Assembly: GCA_030490835.1 (NCBI GenBank)
Contig: CM059972.1
Location: 39,783,452-39,847,451, forward strand
Origin: Annona cherimola
Taxonomy: Eukaryota; Streptophyta; Magnoliopsida; Magnoliales; Annonaceae
Reading direction: 5' to 3'
Length of the DNA stretch: 64,000 nt
Program-made: the position numbers and the translations under genes
Notes under the pieces: generated by a model
The model's input: the letters and a program-made list of their open reading frames with translations, nothing else
The model's database searches: none
What the model was told of the DNA's origin: nothing
Shown here: piece after piece, positions 47,380 through 57,585 of the stretch
How the letters are laid out: every line of letters begins with the position of its first letter
How positions within the stretch are numbered: position 1 is the stretch's first letter

Positions 47380-48291
47380 AGGGCCAAGGGGTGGACGTCC
47401 AAATGCACATCCCAGCTCCCAGGCTTGAGAAAAACACACCCCCCACACGTCTCAAGCCAAAGAAGAGGAGGAGAGAAAGTTAAAGAGAGAAAGTGTGAAA
47501 AGAATAGGGATATCTCCACTTCAGGTAAGTGAATTCTATCCAAATTTCTTTTGGATGTTAAGTAGGGTAAAACTATGCTTAGATAATGCCTAAGCATGAG
47601 AAAATAAGTAAATTTGTAATGCGTAATTCGAATTATGCCAAAACATCAAAAATTTAGAGCAAATATAAAGCATTCGGGAAAAAAACAAATGATATGTGTA
47701 AATAATGCTCAAATATTGATAAATGATGATTTAGGATGAATGATTATGATAATTATGATTTTGGAATGATGATAAATTAATCTCATGATTTTTGGAATTA
47801 AGGATTATGCTTAAGTGAAATTATGTTGATTTTTAGTATATGGAGAAAATGATTTATTTAGCCAAGTTAATAATGATAAATTCAAAATTCATGAATTTTT
47901 CGACGATATACTAACTGAGAGTTATATCATGGTATTTTTTATTTTTGGAAAAATGCCAATTTTTGGAACCCATGAACAGCAACCCATGTTGCTGTGAACA
48001 GTAAACGTGAACAGTAACCCATAAACATTGATCATGAACGGTGATGATGAACAGTACCATGAACAATAAAAGCGTAAATTGGGTGGAAAAAGATGAGATT
48101 AGTATTTATATCTTAAAGAATATATAGATAGAATTTTTAAAGGAATTTATGGATAAAAAATTCATATAAGGAGGTAATGACCAAGTATCTTTATAAGATT
48201 AACCTCTATAGGAATGAAGCAATGAATGATGCATTGGAAGCAAACTAAGACATGAAATGATATAGACAAAACATCATTTTTCCTTATATAG

Positions 48292-48330
48292 GAAAAGGAA
48301 AGGAAAAGATGGAAGACACAGACTGAGGAG
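48292..48330 (+). other. 39-nt exon-like segment in LTR-A copy A4
   Basis: Preceded by TTTTTCCTTATATAG and followed by GTAAGCAAG. The best-preserved context of the five: an upstream donor (GT at 47525) would give a 767-nt intron, and a downstream acceptor (AG at 49618-49619) is present before gag. Confidence 0.6.
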
Positions 48331-49216
48331 GTAAGCAAGTTGTATGCTTTCTAAAATGTTTTTAAATGACTGTGAATTGTTTGCTCACATATTTTATGAA
48401 ATATATTTAAGGATGGTCATTCCTATAATGCTTTACATGAAATGATTGTTAACTGCTTGTTAAATTATTTTCTAAATAATTTATCAAATCTTATGGAGCA
48501 TGTCATGCCAGCATATGTATAAACATGGTGCACAAGGAAGAGACTTTGGTGGAGGTAGTAAGCGAATAAAAGGGTCCCCCTTCACTATTGCTAAGTCGCA
48601 AGGACTGTGTGTCAGCGGCGTCCTCCCAGAGGTTGGAGGCTTAAGGAAAGTCATGAATGAATGAATGCATTGCATTATCATGAAATGCATGAAAAGATTT
48701 CTGTCCCATTGGTAATTGATCACTTGGTAAGTGTCTCTTACCAAATGGAGAGAAATGCATTTGAATGAAAGGAAAATGTTTACTTGCCAAAGAAAAAGGC
48801 TTGCTTACTGAGTATTATTACTCATATGTATTTTTAAAATGACAAACAGGCTATGGAGCTGACTCATAAAGGATGCCAGGTAGAAATGACTTGCAAATTT
48901 AATTACAGTTCTATATATGCGTCCAAAGGGACAAATGTATGATAATCATGTTAAAGACATGTTTTATGGATATTACAAACATGATTGTACTTATGTGAAT
49001 TATTTCAATAAAAAGAAGATATGAATGATTTTATGATGATATGGATGAGTCTATTATGAATAAAGTGTATCCTTAAGTGACGAATGAAAAGAAAAAAAAT
49101 TAGACAAGATTCAATTAAGAACCCACCGCGTGATCAGGATAACAATCCTGACTCACATTACCAATCAACAAGATCCCGAAGTAAGGCTTCTAGGCACCCC
49201 GGTTCGGGGCGCCACA

Positions 49217-49628
49217 GAAGATGGTATCAGAGCAAAAATTGGTAAATAGGCGGGAGAAGGAGAAAATAATGGATGATGAAAAGATAGGTCCGATACCACA
49301 AAAGTAGTATCAGAGCAAGGATTGGTAAATAGGCGTAGAAAGAAAAAAATTAAGAATGGTGATAGAAAGGGAATGATACCACAAAAATTAGGAATAGAGC
49401 ATGGATTGATAGATAGACATGAAAAGAAAGAACTAATGTCTAGATCTACATGTTTAAAAGGTAATGATACTTCTATGATATTGATATGAAATGATATATA
49501 TGTAGGAACTTATATAGATGTGTGTGACATATATGCTTGAATATGAATAATGTTATGAATATTATAAATGTTAGTATTATAAGAATGTTATGATACTAAC
49601 CAAAGTTTTGTGCATATAGAAAGCAAAA
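49217..49628 (+). repeat. Leader of LTR-A element A4 with tandem primer-site-like units
   Basis: A perfect primer site is at 49222-49233. Related units follow at 49305-49316 (TAGTATCAGAGC) and 49389-49400 (TAGGAATAGAGC), period 83-84 bp, each followed by ATTGRTARATAGRC and preceded by GATACCACAAAA. Further on, TACTAAC (49594-49600) and an AG at 49618-49619 resemble a branch point and 3' splice site just before the gag ATG at 49629. Confidence 0.75.
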
Positions 49629-49650
49629 ATGTCAACTACAAGAGCCAGAG

Positions 49651-52195
49651 TGTGGCGCCCCGAACCGGGGTGCCTAGAAGCCTTACTTCGGGATCGTTTT
49701 TGATTGGTAAACATGACTCAGGATTATTGCCCTGATAACACGGCAGGATTTTTTATATATATAACACTAATACATGAAAAATTGTCACCATTCATTCAAT
49801 TGGTAATATATTTCACATATCACAGTTATAATCACAACCTGTTCATAAAACATCATCATTGAAAAGATATTCTTTTCCATCTCAAAATTATCATCATTGT
49901 CTTTACATAAAAATTTACATATACAACATTTTTATCAAAAACTACATATCATTTTGCATGCCGCCTTCATCATCATTTCCTGTCTGTTGTTGGAAAAGCA
50001 TGGGTGAGTAATAATACTCAGTAAGCAAGTCATACATAATTTTTCAATCATTTTCGTTCATTTCATAAAATGCAAATGTAATGCCTTCATAGCATTCATG
50101 ACATTCCTTTAGATGCGACGCTAGCTAGGTGTCCATCCCATACATGCTCCCATCTCAGGGAGGTCGCCGCCAGCCTGGACCTATATAATCGACTTGGCAA
50201 TAGCGAGGGGGACATCCGGTCCGCTTACTACCTCGACTATGACCTATTCCTCGTGCACATGCTCATTTACATACACATGCCGGCATGATATTTGTAAATC
50301 ATAAACAATTTCATAAAAAGCATTTAATAAATAATTTAACAAACGAACTTCAGTTCATGTAAAGCAGTTATAGGTATGGTCAACCTTAAATAAATTTCAT
50401 AAAGCAATTCACAAACAATTTCAAGCATTTTGGAAATAATTTGCAAAACATATAACTTGCTTACCTCCTCAGTTGGTGTCCTCGACTTTTTCTTTTCCTT
50501 TTCCTATGCAAGGAAAAAAGATATTTCATTTCTGCTATTCAAGCTGCTTCTCATGAATGCTTTATAATATTTGGGCATTATTTCTTTATACGAATATTTT
50601 TATCTATAGGTTCTTCAAAAATTTCATCCTTATATTTAAATATTAATCTCAAATTTTCTCCAAAATCACGCTGTTTACTGTGTAGCAAAATCACTGTAGC
50701 AAATCATTGTTCATCCGAGATTACTGTTCATAACGTGTTGGTTACTGTTCATAGGTTCCAAAAATTGACATTTTTTTCAAAAAATAAAAAATACCATGAC
50801 ATAGCTTATGCTTAGTATATCATGGGAAAATTCATACATTTTGAATTTATCATCATTAACTTGGCCAAATAAATCATTTTCTCCATATACTAAAAATCAA
50901 CATAAATTCACTTAAGCATAATCCTTAATTCCAAAAATCATGAAATTAATATATCATCATTCCAACATCATATTGATCATAATCATACATCCCAAATCAT
51001 CATTTATCATTTTTGGAGCATTATTTACACATATCATATGCTATCTTCCCGAATGTTCTATCTTTCCTTCAAACTTTTGATGTTTTGACATAATTCCGAT
51101 TAAGCATTATAACTATACTTATTTTTCCATACTTAGGCATTATTTAAGCATGGTTTTAACCTAATTAACATCCAAAAGAAATTTGGATAGAAATCACTTA
51201 CCCGAAGTAGAGATATCCCTCTTTTTCTCACACTTTTTCTCTCTAACTTTTTCCTTTTCTTCCTTGGACGTGTGGGAGGTTGGGGAGCTGGGATTTGCTC
51301 AAGTGGAGCTGGGTGAATGTGTCTTTGGACGTCCACCCCTGCCCCCTATTTATACTTTTTTATTTTTCATAAAATTAGAATTTACCCCCCCTTGCTTGAG
51401 GTATTAAATTGCAAATGTATTTTTTTTATAATTTTAAAAGGTGCATTGAGCCAAGAGCAGCCCACCCTAGGCTTGCTCATTCCCACCCTATGCAACCCTA
51501 TTTTCCTTGATTTTATTTATTTATTAAAATTATTTATTTTAAGCTAATTAAATCCTAGCCTTTGATTTATGATGATGATGAATTTAAACCATTGATTTTT
51601 GGTCAAATATCCACCCATGCCCCTGCCACACCCCTGCCATAGCTTCTGTTTATTTATTATTTTATTATTTTTTAATTATTTATATTTAATAAAAGTCAAA
51701 TGGTATTAAATGAAAAAGATAAGTTACTTTTTTATCTCCATTTGACGTTTCATCTTGACCCTTAATTTGTGATTTTCATCACATCTTAACCCATTTATCG
51801 TGTTCATCATGAATTTTTAACCATCCATAAAAAATTTCATCTAAATCCGACGTCCGAATTGCAACTTATGAATTTTTCTTTAATTTTTCACTAACATCCA
51901 AAATTGGATTAAAATATCAAAAAGAATTGCTATTTCATCTTGTAGTGATTAAATCACTTTTTCGTCTTTTTGTGATTAAGTTAATCCAAATGATTAACTC
52001 TTAATCACGTGTCTTAATCTCTGGTTACTATTCACGTGCACTATTCACGTGGGTTAAATTCTTAATTGCATGATTTTAATCTCCAATACACATATCCACA
52101 AATATAATCCATGAATTTTCATTTATCATAAAAATAATTACAAAGAATCTATAGTTTACAACCCGAAATGACGCGTATATGGTCTGGGTTTCACA
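49651..52195 (-). repeat. LTR-A copy A5, solo LTR (2545 bp)
   Basis: TGTGGCGCCCCG...GGGTTTCACA on the plus strand, so minus orientation. Flanks are CAGAG (49646-49650) and CGTAG (52196-52200), only 3 of 5 matching. The gag reading continues sensibly across, so a clean insertion with a mutated duplication is likely. Contents mirror A3: GC block about 50100-50275, exon-like 50465-50503, donor GT at 51201-51200, TATA at 51354-51347. Confidence 0.85.
50465..50503 (-). other. 39-nt exon-like segment in LTR-A copy A5
   Basis: Minus strand: GCATAG precedes, GTAAGCAAG follows. Potential intron from the donor at 51201 to 50504 (698 nt). Confidence 0.55.
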
Positions 52196-53273
52196 CGTAG
52201 CTAGGCTGAATAAAGAGAAGACACCAATAGGAGAATTGGTTAGCCAACCCGAAGTAGGAGAAACCAGTAAACGGACCAAAAGATCCGAGTGAAGAGGACA
52301 GACGTCAAGGACCCATCAACGACGGGAAGAGGCTAGCTCTGAATTCCATGTGGAAAGGAGAGCTAACCAAGAAAGGCAGATAAAAGAAAGGATAGCTGCA
52401 GCCATGGAAAAGGCGATGCAGCAATGGGCGACTTAGGCCGCCGGTATAATACAAGGTATGTGGGAGAGAAATCGGCAGGCCTCGCCACAAGGTGATATGG
52501 GGGAACACCTTGCCCATCGGCCAACCTCAATTTTTCTAGAGGTATAGTACATACCCTCCTAGAGGCTGATAGAAAGGCTATCAATGCCTTCCTTGCCCAA
52601 TGACCCCCTAAGTTTGCTGGGGACCAGACCCCATCATTGCAGAGTAATGGATCATGAAAATCAAAAAGTTATTTCGGATTTCACCTGCAATGATCAACAG
52701 AAAGTTCTATGTGCTACCCACCTACTGCTTAAAGACGTGTATGAATGGTGGGAAACATTGATGGTTACCATGCCACACCCAGAACGGGCCACATGACAAA
52801 AAGTTTTAGAAGAATTTAATAAAGAGTATCTTCCAGTAGGCTTATAGAGCCAAAAAGTGATAGAGTTTAAGAAACTCTACCAAGGCAAGATGACGGTGAC
52901 TGAATATGCAATAATATTCAATGCCTTGGTTAGGTATGTACCATGGATTGCTAATGTGCCAGAGAATAAGGCACAGAGGTTCCAATGTGGGCTGAGACCC
53001 CAATTAAGGGAGGGACTAGCCCCATTACTAATAAGAGATTATGCCTCTAGTATAGAAAGAGCTAGGGCATTAGAAATGGAGTCCATGAGGACACAGGAGC
53101 TTAGGCAAGCTCAAGAGCAATTTTTCTCGGCTTCCAAGGAAAATGGGGCTAAGAAAGGGAAAAATGGAAAGACAATAGATGGAAAGGAGGAATTCAGTTC
53201 CAAGGGAAAGAGTACCTCACCTTGCAAAACTTGCCATAAGCACCACTCCGGCGAATGCCTCCAAAGATTGAGG

Positions 53274-54962
53274 TGTTGGTCCCGAGTTAGTGGCAAAACC
53301 CAAGAGGGGAGGGGTGAATTGGGTTCTTTAAAAAATCTTTGGTAAATAAAGACTTAACCCCTTGAGTAATTAATCCCCTTTTGAAAAGAGCTAGAGAGCA
53401 ATAAAGATAAAGCAGTAAAAAGAAATATAACACAAAATTTATAGTGGTTCGGGCAAACCTTCCCTACTCCACTCTTCCAAGCTCACACTCTGTTGTGACT
53501 TGGGTTCCACTATGTATTCCACGAATACACTTAGAGTCACCGCTCTCTTCTAGATTCCAGCTCTAGGGGGCATATACAACTGGAGCCACTTGCTCTCTTC
53601 TAGATTCTAGCTCTAGGGGGCATAAACAACTCACATGCAAAAGTAGGTGATGAGTCTCACTCCAATCACACCCTACTTTGCATATACTTGATCTTAGCTA
53701 CCCAAGCTAAATCAAGATTTATACAACAAGACAATGAAATAAATGAAACTACACTTTACAGATTTGTGTAGGCAGATTTAGCTCGAGGAAGAAGTTGTAG
53801 AAGCAGCGTTGGATGAATATTGTTGAAGGCGCTAGCAACTTGAAGCTTTCTTCTTCCTTAGAATTTATACGGACCACTCAACAATGGAGAAAAGCAAATA
53901 GGCAACCTTTCTTGCACTTCTTTTCTCTCTTTGAACTTTAACGTAGTGTCTTGTGTTCTCTTGTTGTGTTTTCACATTCATTTGAGGGTCCTTTTATAGA
54001 GGGAAGAAAATATGAACGTTGTGGAGGTTGTTGGCGCGCAATAAATGAGCTCCAACGTTCGAAAATTTGAACGTTATACCCAAGTCGAAGGTGGAGTCGA
54101 CTTGGGATGCGACTTGGCTACCCAAGTCGCATCTGGAGTCGACTTCGTCTGCGACTCCAGTTCTTTGGATTCCCAAGTCTTAGGCTTGGTCGACTTGACT
54201 TCAGACTTCAGACTTCGACCCAAGTCGATCTTGAAGTCGACTTGGCCTGCGACTTGGCTCAGGTTTTGCTGAACCTGCATTGATCTTCAAGTTGTGTTCT
54301 TCTATCTTGGATTGACTTGATTCTTATTTAGATGATTCATGCATATTTGACTTATGTAGTCTTGATAGACATTGTTTGAATCATTCTTGTATCTTTGTCT
54401 TTGAGCTTGATAGACTTGATTTGATGTAGAACATGATTCTTCACTTTGAATTTGACTTATTTGTTTTTCATCTTGATTCCTTGGACTTGAGTGATAAATC
54501 CTCTTGAATAGCTTGAAAACTGCATCTTTGAAGTTTGAACTTCTAAAGTCGTGGATGGAGTCGACCTGGCCTACGACTTCACCCAAGTCGCACCTGGAGT
54601 CGACTTCGTTTGCGACTTCGTTATGTTCGTTTCCACTTTTCAACTCTGGATACTCCAAGTCGATTCTGGAGTCGACTTCGTCTGCGACTTGACTTCCCAA
54701 GTCGCAAGTGGAGTCGACTTGACCTGCGACTTCACCTGTTGCCTTTTGGGATTCATTCTCAAGTCGATATTTGAGTCGACTTTGGGATCGACTTCACCCA
54801 AGTCGAAGTCCAAGTCGACTTGGAGATCGACTTGACCTCTTTGCTTTCCTTAAACATTTAGCAAACACATTAGTACCTTTTATATACTCAAAATTAGTTC
54901 TTGTTAATCATCAAAACTCAAGATTTGGTCAATTTTTATTGTTTTAAACATTGTTTCCAACA
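53274..54962 (-). repeat. 3' LTR of the SIRE-like element (1689 bp)
   Basis: TGTTGG...CCAACA inverted ends, adjoining the polypurine tract at 54965-54977. About 19 differences by eye over roughly 1480 aligned bases with the 5' LTR, so about 98.7% identical. GTCGAC-type repeats at about 54085-54260 and 54555-54835. The left flank TGAGG (53269-53273) should be repeated beyond the right edge of the window. Frames such as 54551-54835 are translations of the repeats. Confidence 0.93.
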
Positions 54963-55327
54963 ATCTCCCCCCTTTTTGATGATTGACAAAACTTCATTTG
55001 AGTTGATACCTTTCAAGCATTAATCATGTTCATATGTCTTTTGAAAAACAGAGCATTTGTCTTATAGGTCAGAGCTTTTTGAAATTTCAACCATTATATC
55101 ATTTTGGCATATTGGATACCTTTCAAGAAAATCATGTTGAATACTTTATTAATCAAGCATAACATATTAAGCAAACATAACATTCATCAAAAGCATATAT
55201 ATATATCAAGTTTCATTTTTACAAAATGCAATACAAAACAAAAATGAAACCTAGATACAAAACTACCCAACCCAAAAGAAAATTTTACTCAACTCACCTA
55301 TTCTATCTCCCCCTTTTTGTCAATCAA
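54963..55327 (-). repeat. SIRE-like segment between third ORF and 3' LTR, two polypurine tracts
   Basis: The minus strand has AAAAAGGGGGAG at 55318-55307 just after the third ORF and AAAAAGGGGGGAG at 54977-54965 at the LTR. The 330 bp between them are AT-rich and carry an AT run near 55195-55206. No coding potential. Confidence 0.7.
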
Positions 55328-56935
55328 TCAAAAATTTATCAAAAATCGATCAACTCTTAATGATTTTGTGAATTGAAATTGAGAGATCGGATATAAGATT
55401 GGTTCGATAGGACAATGATGGGCCGATGAGTAAACAAGCGAAGCGTGATCTGGAGTTGCTTCTTTATGAACTGATCCTGATTCGTAAGGATCGAGTTCAG
55501 GCATGAGTTTCTTCTTATGTCGGCCTGAGGCAAGATGATAGCGGATAGTCCGCATTTCCCGCTCAATTCTGTCTTGCCGGGAGTGCATATCCTCGAGGGC
55601 ATTGTGAACGCCGGTGATAAGACTTGTCATCCGGTCTTCTTGATAACCCATTTCTGCCCTCATAGCAATAATTTCATCTTTTAAATCCTTTAGGGTGACC
55701 TCCTCAGAAGAGGTTGGAGGCACCCGTTCTCTTGCAGCGGACCCTTGTGGAGAATAGGATCCGTGCGATATGGGAGATGCTGGCTCCTCTTGAGCAAGTG
55801 GTGCCGCGGGAGGTTGCTCCCCCTCAGTCTGTGCATTGTCTTCTTGCTCTTCTTCTGAAGCTTCATGCCTTAGTTCAAGCAGATTGATCTTCATTCTTTG
55901 TATGAGAGCTTTATTTATGGCATTTGTGGATTTGAGCACTTCGAAAGGCTCGCCTTCAATATCCACTTTGAAGAATTCAAGAATCTTTGTGATCCATGTG
56001 CCATAGGGAAGGACTCCTCGTGGGTTATCATTTCTAAAAGCCAAGGCTTCAAGAAATAATTTGGGTATGCTCACTTTGACCCTGTTGGCCACTTTCCATA
56101 GTATCCCTGCTTCCTGTGGGTTCAATTGATTTCTTCCACCGCCCTTTGGGTAGATGCAGTGGGCAATGAGGAGTCTGAGCACTCGTAGCCTAGGTGACAG
56201 ATCCATGTACCGAAGGAATTTGATTCCCGGATGGTACTTGTTGCTCCGGGTGAGCTGATTATACATTTGATCCAAAGTGAGATCTTCTGGAATAGGCTCA
56301 TCCTCATACGGGACTCCAAGTATGTGTCCTAAATGACTCATTACTTCAGTCGGTCCTGCAACTATCCCGATTCCAAGATCCATTTCGACTCCTTTGACGA
56401 AGGTTCCAAAGTATTCTTCATCCCAAAGATAATAAAACATTCGAGTAAGATCTGGATAGACCCTTTCGTCTTCCTTTAGCAAATTGGTCCATCCTTGAAA
56501 ATCCAATAGATCTTCTATGTCGGATCCATATTCTTTCAAGAAATTAAAATCTATAATCTTGGGTATGAATACCTTCCGTTCGTAGAATTTTTTTAAAAAA
56601 CGGCTATGTTGGAGCTCGGTTTTGAAGTAGGTAGTGGGCATCTTCAATACTTGTGCTTTCCCAGCCGCAGTGCCTCTTTTGCTTGTCCCAGATGGTGTGC
56701 TCTGTGAAGTTTGTTGTTGACTTTCAGACCTGGGTGCTTGATCAGATGATTGAGTATTGGTTTGGAATCGAACCCGTTTACCCGTCGAAGTCGAAGGTTC
56801 CTGTCGTGGCCGTTTTGCGGGTGTTCTTTGCCTTCTGGGCACCTCTTCCTCAGTCGTTGACCTTGAAGGTCTAGGCATAGGCTTTAGAGATGGTTTTGAG
56901 ACTGCTTTCTTTGGAGGTCTAGCTTTAGGTGCCAT
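55328..56935 (-). CDS. SIRE-like third ORF in env position, 535 aa, function unknown
   Basis: An intact frame. I start at the ATG at 56935 (MAPKARPPKK) rather than 56983, because the homologous pseudogene at 32205 begins at the same place. Visible: a basic Pro/Arg/Ser-rich N-terminus (about 100 residues), then VLKMPTTYFKTE, FYERKVFIPKIIDF, DLLDFQGWTNLL, VYPDLTRMFYYLWDEEY (plant-transposon-associated domain by resemblance), TWITKI, GEPFEVLKSTNAIN, an acidic linker, and a likely coiled coil (about residues 410-475, EVTLKDLKDEIIAMRAEMGY onward). No signal peptide or hydrophobic membrane segment, unlike a true envelope. Known: SIRE/Maximus elements carry an extra ORF after pol. Its own C/T-rich leader may contain a promoter. 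Confidence 0.85.
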   Translation of the reverse strand: MAPKARPPKKAVSKPSLKPMPRPSRSTTEEEVPRRQRTPAKRPRQEPSTSTGKRVRFQTNTQSSDQAPRSESQQQTSQSTPSGTSKRGTAAGKAQVLKMPTTYFKTELQHSRFLKKFYERKVFIPKIIDFNFLKEYGSDIEDLLDFQGWTNLLKEDERVYPDLTRMFYYLWDEEYFGTFVKGVEMDLGIGIVAGPTEVMSHLGHILGVPYEDEPIPEDLTLDQMYNQLTRSNKYHPGIKFLRYMDLSPRLRVLRLLIAHCIYPKGGGRNQLNPQEAGILWKVANRVKVSIPKLFLEALAFRNDNPRGVLPYGTWITKILEFFKVDIEGEPFEVLKSTNAINKALIQRMKINLLELRHEASEEEQEDNAQTEGEQPPAAPLAQEEPASPISHGSYSPQGSAARERVPPTSSEEVTLKDLKDEIIAMRAEMGYQEDRMTSLITGVHNALEDMHSRQDRIEREMRTIRYHLASGRHKKKLMPELDPYESGSVHKEATPDHASLVYSSAHHCPIEPILYPISQFQFTKSLRVDRFLINF

Positions 56936-57585
56936 TTGGGATGATTTGGAGTTGGATTTTGGGAGAGGGAAATTGAGATGCAAAAGTGATTGAGATGTGA
57001 GACTGAGAGTTTAGTAAGAGAAATGAAGTACAAGTGAGATAGCTTGAGAGAGATGGAGCTTGAATGAGAGAAGAAAATGAGAAAGTAATGAAGAGAGAAA
57101 CAGAGAAACAGAGAGGAAGAGTGAGAGAGAAAAACGGAGAGGAAGAGAGAGAGAGAGAGAAATGGAGAAGAAAACCGGAGAGAGAGAGAGGGATTCGCCG
57201 GAAAGGTTTGCCGGAGATGGAGGAGGAGAAAATCGCCGGAAGAGTGGAGAGGAATCGCCTGAGAGTAGAGGAAAAAACAGGGAGGCCAAAAGAAAATGAG
57301 GAAGAAAGAAAAGAGGGAAGAAGAAATAGAAGGGAAGGCTCGGAAGTCGGACGGTCGCGCTCGCGGAGTCGACTTTGCCCTAGGCGAAGTCGACTTCGGC
57401 TCCCTGGAGTCGACTTCGCACATAGTGCGGAGTCGACTTCGACCCCGTGGAGTCGACTTTGCTGTCGAAGCGGAGTCGACTTCACTTTCCCAAGTCGACT
57501 TGGCGGAGTCGACTTGGCTCCTATGGAGTCGACTTGACTCATCAGTTTGCCTTTTTCAAATTTTGATTTCTTGTTTTAATTTTTC
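56936..57585 (-). promoter_or_regulatory. Leader upstream of the SIRE-like third ORF
   Basis: Two zones on the minus strand. 57540-57355 is a cluster of GAGTCGACTT-type repeats like those in the LTRs. 57350-56940 is strongly C/T-rich with long CT runs (about 57180-57060), like a plant gene 5' UTR. No open frame with a recognisable domain; the frames here are low-complexity shadows. It could drive separate expression of the third ORF, which is an inference. Confidence 0.5.

Larger units (their letters stand above)
46542..49216 (+). repeat. LTR-A copy A4, 5' LTR (2675 bp)
   Basis: TGTGAAACCCC...GGGGCGCCACA, inserted in the internal stub of A3 (left flank TTGAT at 46537-46541). TATA box 47372-47379; donor-like CAG/GTAAGTG with GT at 47525; 39-nt exon-like segment 48292-48330; GC block about 48500-48640; conserved terminal block about 49105-49216. 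The internal region of this element continues at 49217-49650 and 52196-53273. Confidence 0.88.
49629..53273 (+). pseudogene. gag of LTR-A element A4, broken and interrupted
   Basis: Starts MSTTRAR at 49629, is split by LTR-A copy A5 (49651-52195), and resumes at 52196. Recognisable parts: DVYEWWETL near 52735-52760, and at 52857-53270 a Ty3/gypsy capsid C-terminal half (FKKLYQGKMTVTEYAIIFN, RFQCGLRPQLREGL) followed by a basic linker and a CKTCHKHHSGEC zinc-knuckle-like motif. Several in-frame stops (for example between 52796 and 52857) show decay. It is cut by the SIRE-like LTR at 53274. Gag of this kind is usual for Tekay/Del-type chromoviruses, in agreement with the PPT context seen in A2. 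Confidence 0.83.

Noticed and set aside
52076..52584. Minus-strand ORFs 52305-52584
   Set aside because: Antisense to the decayed gag of LTR-A element A4; no domain.
54045..54835. ORFs with repeated GVDFVCDF/VDSRCDLG on both strands (also 63242-63948)
   Set aside because: Produced by GTCGAC repeats in SIRE-like LTRs; open in several frames on both strands, which a real gene would not be.
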